Source: Ciona savignyi
Lineage: Eukaryota; Chordata; Ascidiacea; Phlebobranchia; Cionidae
DNA: 64,000 nt
Direction: 5' to 3'
NCBI GenBank assembly: GCA_000149265.1
Contig: CH003129.1
Location: 961,592-1,025,591 of the forward strand
Below are positions 1 to 10,209 of this stretch, one piece after another (positions within the stretch are counted from its first letter, which is position 1; the number at the start of each line of letters is the position of its first letter). A program made the position numbers and the translations under genes. The notes beneath the pieces were generated by a model. That model ran no database searches. It saw only the letters and a program-made list of their open reading frames with translations, and had not been told where the DNA came from.

Positions 1-379
1 CCTCTAATTCAGCTTGTGTAAACTTCAGCACTTGTTGGTGTATCTTAATTAATAAACAGTGTAAGGAGCACTGATGTTTTCATTTGAAAGAAGTGTGGAG
101 TATTTATACAACATGAGTACCTGTCAGATTATCATGTTTTTAATGTTGGGTTACCAGAGCCATTGCAGTGTGTTGAGTGCCCTACTAAGTGTTCTGCCCA
201 AAGACTACAACAGGGCAGCTTGGGCGAAAGTGTAGGTACTAACCATTGAGCCACTGTGTTCAGGCAAAATATCTTTCCCAAGTATACCACCTACTAGCTG
301 GCGGCTGGTGTTAGAACAAACAAAATTTTTCAGTGGCCGGTATGTCATTCTTTGAGTATTATTTGTAAATTCTTTCCAG

Positions 380-3300
380 ATTGAACTCCTACGGAACTTG
401 GCCAGCCTCTGGCGAGATCGATATTTGTGAATCAAGAGGTTGGATTTGCTTTTATAATATCAATTATTGACTTGGATATTTCTTTTATCCTGGGGGGGGG
501 GGGGAGATTATGGGTGTCGGGAGTTAAGTATGGATATTTTTTAGAGTACCATGTTCCTACTTTTGGATTCCAGAAAAAGTATTAAATAAAATGGAGATGT
601 TACTACAGTTCTTGACACCACAATAAACTACTGGTTTTAAGCGATATCTGATAAGTGTCTTGTACAAAGAGAGTAAAAAGGGGTGGTATTCTATTAAAGA
701 GTGTTTTCACTGTATTTAATACACCGCAATAGCAAACTGACTCTTGGCACAAGGTTATCTGATGGTTGTTACAGCAGCCAATCTAAAGATATTAAGTTGT
801 TTTATTCTTCTATTTAAAATAACCCAATAACTGCAGTACCATGCATCTCCCATTTCCCATAAATTACATTTGATCGTATTAATTTATTTATCTATGTGAA
901 ATTACCTTAAAAGAGTAATGCTAAATATATTTAAGCTCATAGTAGATTTAACTTTTTTCAGGAAACAGTGATTTAAAAGACAGCCAAGGTGTGTCTCATG
1001 GTAATGATGCTGTTGGGTCCACTTTGCACTGGGGACCATACTGGCCAATGAACGCCTATGAGAAAACAACTAAAGAAAGGTAAATTAAACAATTTTAATC
1101 ATTATCGCATAGTTATCACAGGAATAGTGTACAGTTTAGTTGAGTTGAGTGTTTTTTAAATACGTTGCGAGAAAACAACAGAAGAAAGGTAAATTGAACA
1201 ATTTTATTCATTATCGCATAGTTATCACAGGAATAGTGTATGGTTGAGTTGAGTGTTAGGGGTTAAATGCGTTGCGAGAAAACAACAAAAGAAAGGTGAA
1301 GAATTTTAACCTGTGCTTGGTATTTGGGTAAAGCTTGTTCACAATTCATTTTGACTTAGTGATTCATCGGGCCGGTTAGCTCAATCAGTTAATAGCGTGA
1401 ACCGTCAGTTAAATGGTTGTGAAATTAAAATTAGGCGTTGGTTGTCAGTAATCAATGTTGGGCAGGAATTTTTGGACGTTGCCTGAATTTAGTAAATTTA
1501 TGTGCTGACCTAAAATAGCAGAAAAGTTATAATTGTATACAACACACTGCAATAGCTTATGGCAGTGGTTCTCAAACTTTTTAGAGTTGGGACCCACTAT
1601 TAATTACCACAATTTATGGCGACCCACTTAACTTTATATATCGTTGTTGTTGGTTTCTAGGTTACGCTATCGTTGCAAAGGAACACACCTCTGGAATTAT
1701 GTATCCCAGGCAAATATTTCACGCTCACGCGGACACGGTGAAATAAACGAAATATTTCACAATTATGATAATTTCCCCTTGATTTTTGTATAGGAAATAG
1801 CCAGTATAGTTAATCAGAGCTTTCTATAACTTTTTACGACCCACCAATATTCCTTTCGCGACCCACCGGTGGGTCGCGACCCATAGTTTGAGAAACGCTG
1901 GCTTATGGCGTCTTTCCTGTGAGGTATGAGTGTTCAATCTTAAGTATAAAAAATAATATCGTTCATGCTATAATGGTTTCTTCAGTTGGCAATAGAATAC
2001 ATGTGTTTATTACCAGAGAAAGTAACAATCATTATCACACAGTTATCACAGGAATAGTACACATGCCAGCAGCTAAGTGTTTGCGGTATGGGGTAAAATG
2101 TCTTGCTCAACACCATAAGCAAATAAAAATGGTCTGGTTTCGATCCCACAACTCCCCCGACTGAACGTCTGCCGGAACACACCAACAACGTAATTCCTCC
2201 TTCCGAATAGCTTGGTGGGTTAATGTGCAGCCCTTCAGCCGAAGGGTTGCAGGTTGGAAACTAGTCACCAGTTAGCGAGTTGTGTCCTTGTCAAAAACAC
2301 TTAATGGACATTGCTCGAACCCAGTGGATTAATGGCTAAATTAAACGAATTTCTTATTCACACACTATTAGCTCCAGTAACCGGATGATGAGGCAAGATA
2401 TTCCAGCGATTACCCATGTGATAACGCTCCCTTATATATTCGCATTCACAGAGACAAATATAAATAACTTATCCAAACAAGTTCAAGCTCAATTGTTCCA
2501 TTACAGCCATGGAAGCTTTTCAAGTGACTTCCACCAGTACGTAATGGATTGGGACGAGAACGGGATGAAGTTCCATCTTGACGGAGTAGAAACTCTTGTG
2601 GTTGATCCCGGCAATGGAGGATTCTGGGAATTTGGAGATTTCGACACTTCTGCTCCTGGCTCCAATAACCCGTGGAAAAACTCTCCGAACAAGATGACTC
2701 CATTTGACCAAGAGGTAAAGCAAGCTTTAGATATTATTGGGTTCTACTAAACTGAAGGAACTTCTATATCATGTTATTCCGACTCCAGTTAGTCCCTTGG
2801 TTTAGTGCGACGCCTTTCAACCAAAAGGTTTATGGTTCGAAACTGGTTGCTAGCTAGTCGGTTGTGTCCTTAGGCAAGACACTTAATGGACATTGCCTGA
2901 ACCCATCAAAGTAATCGGTTCTACCGAATTGAAGAAACGTGTAAATCATACACAACACACTGCAATAGCTCCGGTAACGCGACGGTGGCCGCGAGGTGAT
3001 CTGACGATTGCCTGTGTGTTAACACTTATTGCATTTTCCCATTCATGGAAATAAGCAAAACACCCTATCTTATCACGATAACACTGTGCTTTAAACTGCG
3101 ATGTCCAGTTTCATTTCTTTTTCATTTTCCCGCAACTTATTATTATCATTATTCCCCAAATCATCCCACAATAAATTGCGGTATTGCCAAATTTTAATAA
3201 CTATTACTACTTTATCTGTCCTTTCAATTTGTCCAACATCGACTTTCCATCAGTTTTTCCTGATCTTGAACGTCGCTGTTGGAGGAACTAATGGTTTCTT

Positions 3301-4091
3301 CCCCGATGAATGGTCCAACGGGCACGGACCCAAACCATGGAACAACGCATCTCCGACTGCCTTTAGAGACTTCTGGCAAGGGAAGAATAACTGGTAGGTT
3401 TTGCACTGCAAGGACACCGGTACACATAGTCCAGAGGTTAAGGACGGGGGTCATGACTAGTAAGGTACGGGGTTCGATCTTCACCCTGACCATTTTCCTG
3501 TGTGGTTGTGTCCATAGGCAAGATCAAATTGAAATGCCATTAAGGATTACCCACACGCGTTAATAGCTCTAACAACACATGGTTTATGGAATAAGGATAG
3601 AGGTCATAAGTAAAAAGGTGCCTGTTTCAATCTTAACTCTGACCGTCATCTCACCGGTTAGCTCAATTGGTAAAAGTGCGGACGGTTTGCAGACAGAATC
3701 GAAACCAGCCGGTGAATAGATGCGTATATTTTCGGGCAAGACATATATCGCCTGAACCTAGGATATGAATGGATCCTGTTATAGCTTTAAACGAACGTCT
3801 AAATCATATACAACACACTGCAATAACTGCTGTTACCCGACAATAAACGCAAGGTAATCTGACGATGTTAATTCCTCTTGTGTATGCTAGAGGTAATCTG
3901 TCGACTACCCATGTGAATTACGCATTCTCTAACAATCTGCCGATTGCCCGTGTGATAATGCCACTTGCGTTTTAAACAAAATATCTTATTACTGACGTTT
4001 GTACCCAAGGTATCCAACATGGCAACCAGATGTTAACAACGGTGAAGATGCTGCCATGCAAGTCAAGAGTATCCGTGTTTGGGCAAATTAG
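380..4091 (+). CDS. GH16 family beta-1,3-glucanase / glucan-binding protein, 3' part (5 exons; 5' end outside window)
   Basis: Five exons join in phase at GT/AG borders: 380-438, 962-1079, 2507-2714, 3254-3393, 4010-4091 (stop TAG 4089-4091), giving about 201 C-terminal residues. The first exon carries the GH16 signature YGTWPASGEIDICESRGN; the E-I-D-x-x-E core has both catalytic glutamates, so hydrolase activity is possible rather than pure lectin function. Later exons carry the family motifs STLHWGPYWP, NVAVGGTNGFFPD, KPWNN and the terminal MQVKSIRVWAN. The family (GNBP, BGRP, LGBP) is secreted, binds or cleaves beta-1,3-glucan and acts in pathogen sensing or digestion in invertebrates. The signal peptide and N-terminal half lie left of the window. 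Introns 2-4 hold SINE copies. Family assignment is secure; enzyme versus recognition role is not decided. Confidence 0.9.
1060..1300 (+). repeat. Tandem triplication spanning a GH16 splice donor
   Basis: A ~108-bp unit starting in the end of the second visible GH16 exon is repeated. The exon-end/donor sequence recurs with GT at 1080, 1189 and 1296. Each copy continues into AATTTTA-rich sequence and TTATCGCATAGTTATCACAG. A further partial copy of the intronic part lies near 2028-2062. Confidence 0.85.
1563..1900. mobile_element. hAT-type MITE with 8-bp target duplication
   Basis: Terminal inverted repeats CAGTGGTTCTCAAACTTT and the complement AGTTTGAGAAACGCTG bound 338 bp with no coding capacity. 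An identical 8-bp GCTTATGG sits on both sides (1555-1562 and 1901-1908), the target duplication size of hAT elements. It inserted next to a SINE tail inside GH16 intron 2. Confidence 0.88.
2202..2470 (+). mobile_element. tRNA-derived SINE, type 1 (diverged copy)
   Basis: Contains the recurrent order seen across the window: tRNA-like A-box region (GGTGGGTTAATG), B-box-like GCAGGTTGGAAACT, CTTAATGGACATTGC, ACACAC...TAGCTCCAGTAAC. It ends just before the acceptor of GH16 exon 2507-2714. Confidence 0.7.
2780..3070 (+). mobile_element. tRNA-derived SINE, type 1
   Basis: Good copy with GGTTCGAAACTGG (Pol III B-box-like), GCTAGCTAGTCGGTTGTG, CTTAATGGACATTGCC, ACACAACACACTGCAATAGC, CTGACGATTGCC and a tail near CACCCTATC. 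It lies in GH16 intron 3. Confidence 0.85.
3652..3716 (+). other. tRNA-like sequence (probably pseudo-tRNA or SINE head)
   Basis: CACCGGTTAGCTCAATTGG resembles a tRNA acceptor 5' strand plus D-arm, and ...AACCAGCCGGTG can pair with it. The T-arm (GAATCGAAACC) is imperfect and no convincing anticodon arm was resolved, so a functional tRNA is not claimed. A related start (CCGGTTAGCTCAATCAG) occurs near 1371. Confidence 0.3.
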
Positions 4092-4545
4092 ATTTAAGCT
4101 CGCAATAAAACAATTCAAAATATTAACAAGTTTTTGTTGATTTTTTTTTAAGTTTCGAACCAATAATTGGCTCGCCACTAGGACCGTTTTTTTATAAGAG
4201 TCGGTATATGTATCGGTCGCGTTAACCATTCGGCCACACGACCGTACGTTGAATTTTCTGCCAGTGGTTCTTCACGGCAATTATACATAGAAAACATATT
4301 TTACAACCACACTAATTTAAAGGCATTTTATGTTAAAAACGAGACGCTTTAAGCTCTGTCTACGCTGAGCCGGAGTGAGATATTAAACAGGAAAATAAAA
4401 CGAGGACCGAATTATTAAACACATATTGAACACAATTGTAAGACACCCAACTAAATATCAAATTTCCACTACGCGAAAGTTTAGAGACTCTATGGGTATT
4501 GGGTTAAACAAAAACAGAAGCAATGTCTTAATCACATTTTTGTCC

Positions 4546-4775
4546 TACCGGATAGTCTGGTAGTTTAGTGCGACGCCTTTCAACCAAAGGGTTGCAGATA
4601 CGAAACTCGTCGCTAGCTAGTCGGGTTTTTTCCTTGGGCAAGACACTTTACGGACATTTGCCTGAAAATGGGTTTCTGCTAATTTGAAGGAACGCGTCTA
4701 TCATACACTAGGTGATCTGACGAATGCCCGTGTGTTAACCCCATTGGTTTTCCCACGAATATCCTATATTCTATA
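4546..4775 (+). mobile_element. tRNA-derived SINE, type 1
   Basis: GATAGTCTGGTAGTTTAGTG, GGGTTGCAGATACGAAACT and GCTAGCTAGTCGG mark the tRNA-like head. The GACATTTGCCTG, CATACAC and TGACGAATGCCCGTG segments follow in family order. The middle is partly lost. Confidence 0.78.
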
Positions 4776-5158
4776 TCACTGCAACAGCTAAGGTAACTCG
4801 TGTGTGGCTATTGCAGTGTGTTGTGTATGACTGAGACCTTTCTTTACGTTTGATAGAGCGCATTGGGTTAAGTGATCAGTTACAAACCTTCGGCTGAAAG
4901 GTGACGCACAAACCCATATAAATATTTGTTGGACAACGACGGTTGGTTTACGACATAACTGGTTGAGCCAAGTTTCGAATCAGTTATAGTTTCGTCGCAA
5001 GATGTGGTTCTAAATCGCATGGTGTAAATGAATCGTTCAGACTAACCAATTAGTTACAAGAATGTTGATGTTACAGATGGCTAATAACCAATTAATAGAC
5101 ATCTATGCTCAGCCGGAAATGAAATGTGGTCCTACCTTAGTCATGGTATTTAAATGAG

Positions 5159-5283
5159 TGTTTTGCTGAGTAACAATGGTGGTGATTCCCCAATGTTTGT
5201 TTAGCCCGAAGTAGCATGTGCTAGGCTGCGCGCCGGTGTTCTTGTTTAGCTGTGCAGTTTTGTAATAGTGGTCATTGTGCAAG
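5159..5283 (+). repeat. Unclassified interspersed repeat, copy 1
   Basis: About 125 bp shared with 34242-34366: AATGGTGGTGATTCCCC, GTTTAG/GGTT, AGCATG-GCTA-GCTGCGCGCCGG and TTTAGCTGT. The two copies lie 29 kb apart. No coding sense and no clear tRNA head. Confidence 0.75.
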
Positions 5284-5586
5284 CTTCAATTTTAAATTGT
5301 AAAAAAATCGTTTCTGTGTCATCCTGAAATTGTATACATTTTGCCTTTGAATGGAACACGTGAACAATTAGTTAAGTTTATTTTTTCGCTCCTTCATTAC
5401 ATTAAAAGAAATAAAAACGGTACTTTTACAAAAAAGTAAGCTGAATAAAACGCCAAAACCGCAGTAGCTAAAACTAACCGGAAAAAGTGACGTGGCCGTT
5501 AAACCTTATAGGCCTACATTAAGCAAATAAGCAAACGATTCTCATCAGTCCTAGATGTGATATGTAACGAACTTGGCGACATATGT

Positions 5587-5882
5587 CCGGCCGGTTAGTC
5601 TGGCGGTTTAGTGCGTTGCCTTTCAATCAAAATGCTGCAGGTGCGAAACTGGTCGCTAGCTAGTCGGTCGTGTCCTTTGGCAAGGCACTTAATGGATATT
5701 GCCTGAACCCACCGGATTAATGGGTTCTACCAAATTGCAGGAACGTCTCTATCATATACCTACAACACATTGCAATAGCTCCGGTAATCCGACGGTGAGC
5801 GCAAGGTGATCAGACGATTGCCCGTGTGTTAACCCTTGGTTTTCCCATTCACGGGAATAAACATGAATATCCTATTTTTTAT
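5587..5882 (+). mobile_element. tRNA-derived SINE, type 1 (near full length)
   Basis: One of the best copies. GGCCGGTTAGTCTGGCGG head, GTGCGAAACTGGTCGCTAGC, GGCAAGGCACTTAATGGA, AACACATTGCAATAGCTCC, GACGATTGCCCGTGTG, CCATTCACGGGAATAAAC, tail AATATCCTAT. It can serve as the window's reference copy. Confidence 0.88.
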
Positions 5883-6362
5883 TCTATTAAATCCTTTTTT
5901 TAATGACGTGTTCTAACGACTGTTCGTTTTGCTGTCTTTTCCTGTTCCTGTGTCGCGATTTGATTCGTTTGCAAAAAAAAACGAATAACTAAAACTTATT
6001 TCAACTTAAACTAGTTTTATTAAAGCTGGCTAAAGTCGGTCTTTATGTCGGCTTAATTGATTTTTGTTTCTAAAATATTATTTTTTGTTTAGGTTTGGGC
6101 TTTCGCTATATTTATTTAGGCCTACTAATATCCCTTTTTTAAAGACGTGTTAACGACTGTTTATTTTGCGGTCCTTTCCTGTTTCTTTGTCCTGGTTTGA
6201 TTTATTTTCCGATATTTAAATTGCCGAAATAATAAAAATGAATAAATTAAATAAAACTTATTTGTGTTAATTTATTTCGTCCAAGCCTTGCAATTTTTAC
6301 GTCACGATCTCGTGCGACCAATGCTGCGTTTTTCTTTCAAAATATTCCAACAACGGTGCGAG

Positions 6363-9118
6363 CCACTTCGACTAGTCACGTCGGTCGTCAGGCGTCGGTG
6401 ACGCCTTTAGTGTAATGTTGAAGCGAGGCGTCAGCAACCGAAGCGTCAGGCTGGCGAACCCGTCAGCAACCAAGCGTCAGGCTGGCGAACTCGTCAGCAA
6501 CCAAGCGTCAGGCTGGCGAACTCGTCAGCAACCGAAGCGTCAGGCTGGCGAACCCGTCAGCAACCGAAGCGTCAGTGCTAGTTAAGAGTGACAGAGATTT
6601 GAAATAGTAATAGATTGAGCCCGGAAAGTTAAAAAGTTAGACTATTCTGTATCATTGCTACAACAGTATTTTCGAATCCTATTCTTGAATAGTTTTTATT
6701 AATGTTTACCTCATTAGTTTGTTGTAGTTAAATTCACGATCCTGAGAGATTCGAATCCGAAATAATTGTATTTTTGTGTGTGTAACTGAGCGGTTTCATA
6801 CAATACCGAGAAGACAACACTAAGAATGTACATCATGAACTTTAAACTTCTTGTTCGCAAATCAAAAACAAATGGAAGAAACTCAAGGAAACGTATTATG
6901 AATTCTGTGGCGGATTAAACAAATCTGGTGCAGCATCCCAAAAAGCTCTAGCTTGGCCATTTTTTGATGCAATGAACCGGATATTTGCATCAAGAAGCGT
7001 GGTAGGTAGTTTGATCAACTATGATACCAGGGTACTGTTTTAGTCCAGCAATTTAAAATACAGCAACATGTACTTATGGCTTACAGCTATTTGGTAAGGG
7101 TATTGTATGACTACCCTGATGCGACACATTTTCAGGTTCTTTTTCCGAGACTGGAAAAACTGTTTGGATGTTGGAAAAAGTGCTGGAAGTTGTGCCATGT
7201 TTTTTAGAATATTGAAAAAGTGCCTTTTATTAGTGCCTGTATTTCTTACCATTAAATATTGTTACTTCTTTAATAGTACTGTAAAAGATTAACAGTTTGC
7301 ACAAATTTAATTTTCTAGGCATGTGCGAGTGGAGGTGTTGAATATATCTCCATGGATTCTGAACCTTAAAACTGCAGCCATTGAACAATTTTTTAGCAGT
7401 GAACCCCCATTACCACCGGTGAATGAAGATGAGGGCTGGCCCATCAGAAATGACCAAACAGACCAATGATATATTTATTTTAGAATCCATTGGTAAGTTT
7501 TATTCACTCCTATTATATTTATTTACTAAAGTAAATAGTTATACTACCTACCCGACCCGTATATTATCTAGTGTTTTAAATATGTTTATAATCATAACCT
7601 AACATTCAATAAGCAATCTTCTTGAGAAGGCAGCTAAATATTTATAAATTTAGGTACAGAGGCAAAAGCTCGTGATGAGAATAAGGGAACAGAAAATTAG
7701 CCTCAGTAGTTGGCTGGAGTGTCAGGTAATGATTTGTTTGGGCAGTGAGAGTTTATATCTGGGTCGAACAAAAAGGAGACATAGCCAGAAGGTACACAAC
7801 ATAGAAAAATGCTTTTGCTTTAATCACATATATTTTTTGGTTTCCAGCTAAAGAAGAGGGGGAGAAAATGTGCAAACTTCTGTCAGAGGAAGGATAGAGC
7901 ACTGATTGCACAAGAAAATGAAAAGATGATGAAAAATTTATTGATGCAGTTTGTGCATTAAAGTAATGTCATGCTGTGCACCAGTGCCTAACTTTTATTT
8001 AAATGTTGGACTTTATTTTTAATTCTGCCCAATACCTGGTCACTCACCCTTTTGCCAAATAGGTAACGTACATGTCAAGTATTTTAATAAAATTCTGTTT
8101 ATTAAATGCAAGTGTGTAGAATGCAAATTTCGCCACAATAAATCGTACAGAAAACTGTGTTGCTTATGGGTAAGGGGCAAGTGGTCTGTTCATCTTGTAA
8201 GACATGCTTCTATTTTCTATTCTGTTTGGATTCAACTTTGGCTGTTGCATGTTGATGACTTTGCTGCCTCCTAGTGAAAAGAAAATGTAATACTAAATTG
8301 CTTTTAGCGGAAATCACACATATGTGTTCCACAAACCTTAAAGTACAGCATACATGGATCTGCTGTCATTTGTGGCACCAGCATCACCATGTCACTCTTG
8401 CCACAAAATCAAATTTGTTTGATATGCTGGACCTAAATATACCTTGTTTTAAATTGATATGTAAAAGTATAGATAGAACATCATACCTACAACAAAGCAC
8501 TAGGTAATATAATAAATAATTCAATTCTACATATTGCAAGTCGAATGTATAAGTACACTAGTTGTGTTAACTGAAATAAGACAGGGCAGCAGGTCAGGTG
8601 ATAAAGTAAAAGCGATTACATGCAGTTGACAATACAACACATCTCTGCTGCCTTGCCACGCTATTCACACTCCTTGTGTTATATGATATGTATTAAATAC
8701 TTAATCTAATAAATAAGAATGATGGTTTGGCACTTATCCCAGTATTGTTGGGAATAATCTAACATTATTATGAAACAGATAATTTTAATGATAATTAAGA
8801 ATACTTTATTGAGCTTGGTACTCTCTTTTCATCTTCTACACAAGCCTACTTTCAACAACAATCCACGGTACAAAATACAAATTAGTAAATTACCGACATT
8901 CGCTAACGTGTTGGTTACTTCCTACTCAGCTAATCCTGACGCTTCGGTTGCTGACGGGTTCGCTAGCCTGACGCTTCGGTTGCTGACGGGTTCGCCAGCC
9001 TGACGCTTCGGTTGCTGACGGGTTCGCCAGCCTGACGCTTCGGTTGCTGACGTCTCGCTTCAACATTACACTAAAGGCGTCACTGACGCCTGACGACTGA
9101 CGTGACTAGTCGAAGTGG
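6363..9118. mobile_element. DNA transposon with iterated long inverted ends and MADF remnant
   Basis: The ends are inverted copies of about 190-210 bp (6363-6576 and 8935-9118). Each starts with CCACTTCGACTAGTCACGTC, followed by AGGCGTC(G/A)GTGACGCCT, itself a palindrome, then TTTAGTGTAATGTTGAAGCG. After that, 31-32-bp units GTCAGCAACCGAAGCGTCAGG + CTGGCGAACCC repeat about 4.5 times on the left (units at 6430, 6462, 6493, 6524, 6556) and about four times on the right. The interior holds exons of a MADF-type protein. No transposase was recognised, and no clear target duplication was found at the outer borders. A PIF/Harbinger-like origin is possible because such elements carry Myb/SANT-like proteins, but this is inference. 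Confidence 0.8.
6870..7961 (+). pseudogene. MADF (Myb/SANT-like) DNA-binding protein remnant inside the transposon
   Basis: Exon 6870-7001 (5' limit uncertain; an in-frame stop lies just upstream near 6847) encodes KWKKLKETYYEFCGG and ALAWPFFDAMNRIF, the W-x-x-L-R/K...Y and WPFFD hydrophobic pattern of MADF domains. It ends at a GTAGGT donor. A last exon, 7848-7961, has a CCAG acceptor and encodes a basic 37-residue tail with KKRGRKC and AQENEKMMKNLL, typical of the C-termini of such proteins. A middle segment near 7320-7470 contains SSEPPLPPVNEDEGWP, but I cannot join it in phase with the MADF exon. The gene is therefore broken or incompletely resolved. Such proteins bind DNA; within a transposon a role in binding the iterated ends is plausible but unproven. 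Confidence 0.6.
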
Positions 9119-9658
9119 TTACAAGCCTTCCTCAAATATTCTGCCAGAATTACTTCGGTGTTTATTTCGTTTGGTATCCTATCTTTAGAAAGATGTAAAG
9201 TAGTTTCTGGTTTAGTGAAAAGTATCATGATAGTTAGAGATTTCTCAAACAGTTTTAATGAAAATAAATTATAACTTAGCCTACATAATTTTAATTATTT
9301 TTAACTGTTTTGCGATCGATAAGTATGTTAATCAATTTGATCATTCAGGATATTTACCAAGCGTAAGTATAATTTGGTTAATATACTAAAAAGGCGCCAG
9401 GACAATCTTGGAATGACTGGTTAATCTTTTTATCAGCGCCTCCTTGAAGTTAGAAAACTCCCTTTCCGATGTGCAGCATATAATGATAATTAAAAGTACA
9501 ACAATAAAATTAATTAAAATAAAATATTAAACACAATGCAATATATATTAAAAGGTCTAATTCTAATTGGCTCCTTAATGCTAAGGACGAAACAGGCTAT
9601 TTTTTATGAAATTAATATTCATGTGTGCACCCGACCGCTATTGCGAGTGCCATTGCCA

Positions 9659-9953
9659 CCCTATTGGAAAGTTCGTTTTCTGTGCGCCGGATTTTTCCGC
9701 CAACATTTTTTAACCAAAATTTTGCGCCACGCCAGTAATACTAATTTGCGCCGCCACAAACAAAGTTGCATCATTTTCATTTTAAACTTTGTAATAAAAA
9801 GCTTAAAGTATCAAAAATGCTGATATAAATGAAAGAAAGTGTAATCACGCCACGCCAGCATAATTTTTGCAGTTTTCTGCGCCAATACCCGAAAAAGTAG
9901 TCAGTGCGCCACGCCAGATATATCTGGCGCATCATACGAACTTTCCAGTAGGG
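9659..9953. mobile_element. hAT-type MITE with 8-bp target duplication
   Basis: Inverted ends CCCTATTGGAAAGTTCG and CGAACTTTCCAGTAGGG enclose 295 bp. CATTGCCA is duplicated exactly at 9651-9658 and 9954-9961. The interior repeats the subterminal motif GCGCCACGCCAG on both strands. Confidence 0.88.
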
Positions 9954-10000
9954 CATTGCCATACAAAATGGAAATTGGAATGATACTTGGGCAACACTGA

Positions 10001-10209
10001 AAGGAGGGAAAGCGGGAAGGAGGGAGGGAAACTGCTAACTAATACTATGGAAATTAATTCTAACCCTTCCCTAAACACTAATCTCAACTCCAAAACTAAC
10101 CCTAACTCTAACTCTAATCCCATGTTTAAAACTAACTCTAATACGATAAACTTTACCTTATTGTGCAGTTTCCATCTTTCCCCCCTTTCCGGGGCCTTTC
10201 CCTCCTTTT
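10001..10209. mobile_element. Foldback MITE with AGGGAAACTGC ends, copy 1
   Basis: Left arm 10001-10035 (purine-rich, ends AGGGAGGGAAACTGC) is complementary to right arm 10164-10209 (GCAGTTTCC...CCTTTCCCTCC). The core contains a degenerate CCCTAA-like run (AACCCTAACTCTAACTCTAA). A related element lies at 53003-53170. Confidence 0.75.

Larger units (their letters stand above)
4092..6362. other. Gene-free intergenic stretch rich in SINEs
   Basis: No exon with family similarity was found. It holds an inverted tRNA-Ser/Leu-like short element (about 4148-4247, minus), type 1 SINEs at 4546-4775 and 5587-5882, a ~125-bp repeat (5159-5283) shared with 34242-34366, and two tandem copies (about 5885-6010 and 6122-6260) of a repeat with TAACGACTGTT and CTTTTCCTGTT. 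Confidence 0.7.

Noticed and set aside
2446..2723. Minus-strand open frames opposite GH16 exon 3
   Set aside because: Shadow frames of the real plus-strand exon 2507-2714, which matches the GH16 family in phase with its neighbours.
3652..3716. Functional tRNA gene
   Set aside because: Acceptor ends pair, but the T-arm and anticodon arm are not convincing, and similar tRNA-like heads are part of repeats here.
6420..6580. CRISPR-like array
   Set aside because: Contiguous 31-32-bp tandem units without spacers, mirrored at the other end of a transposon; eukaryotic context.
7107..7292. Exon with VLYDYPDATHFQ-like reading inside the MADF transposon
   Set aside because: No family match, and no consistent acceptor/donor pair joins it to the MADF exon.
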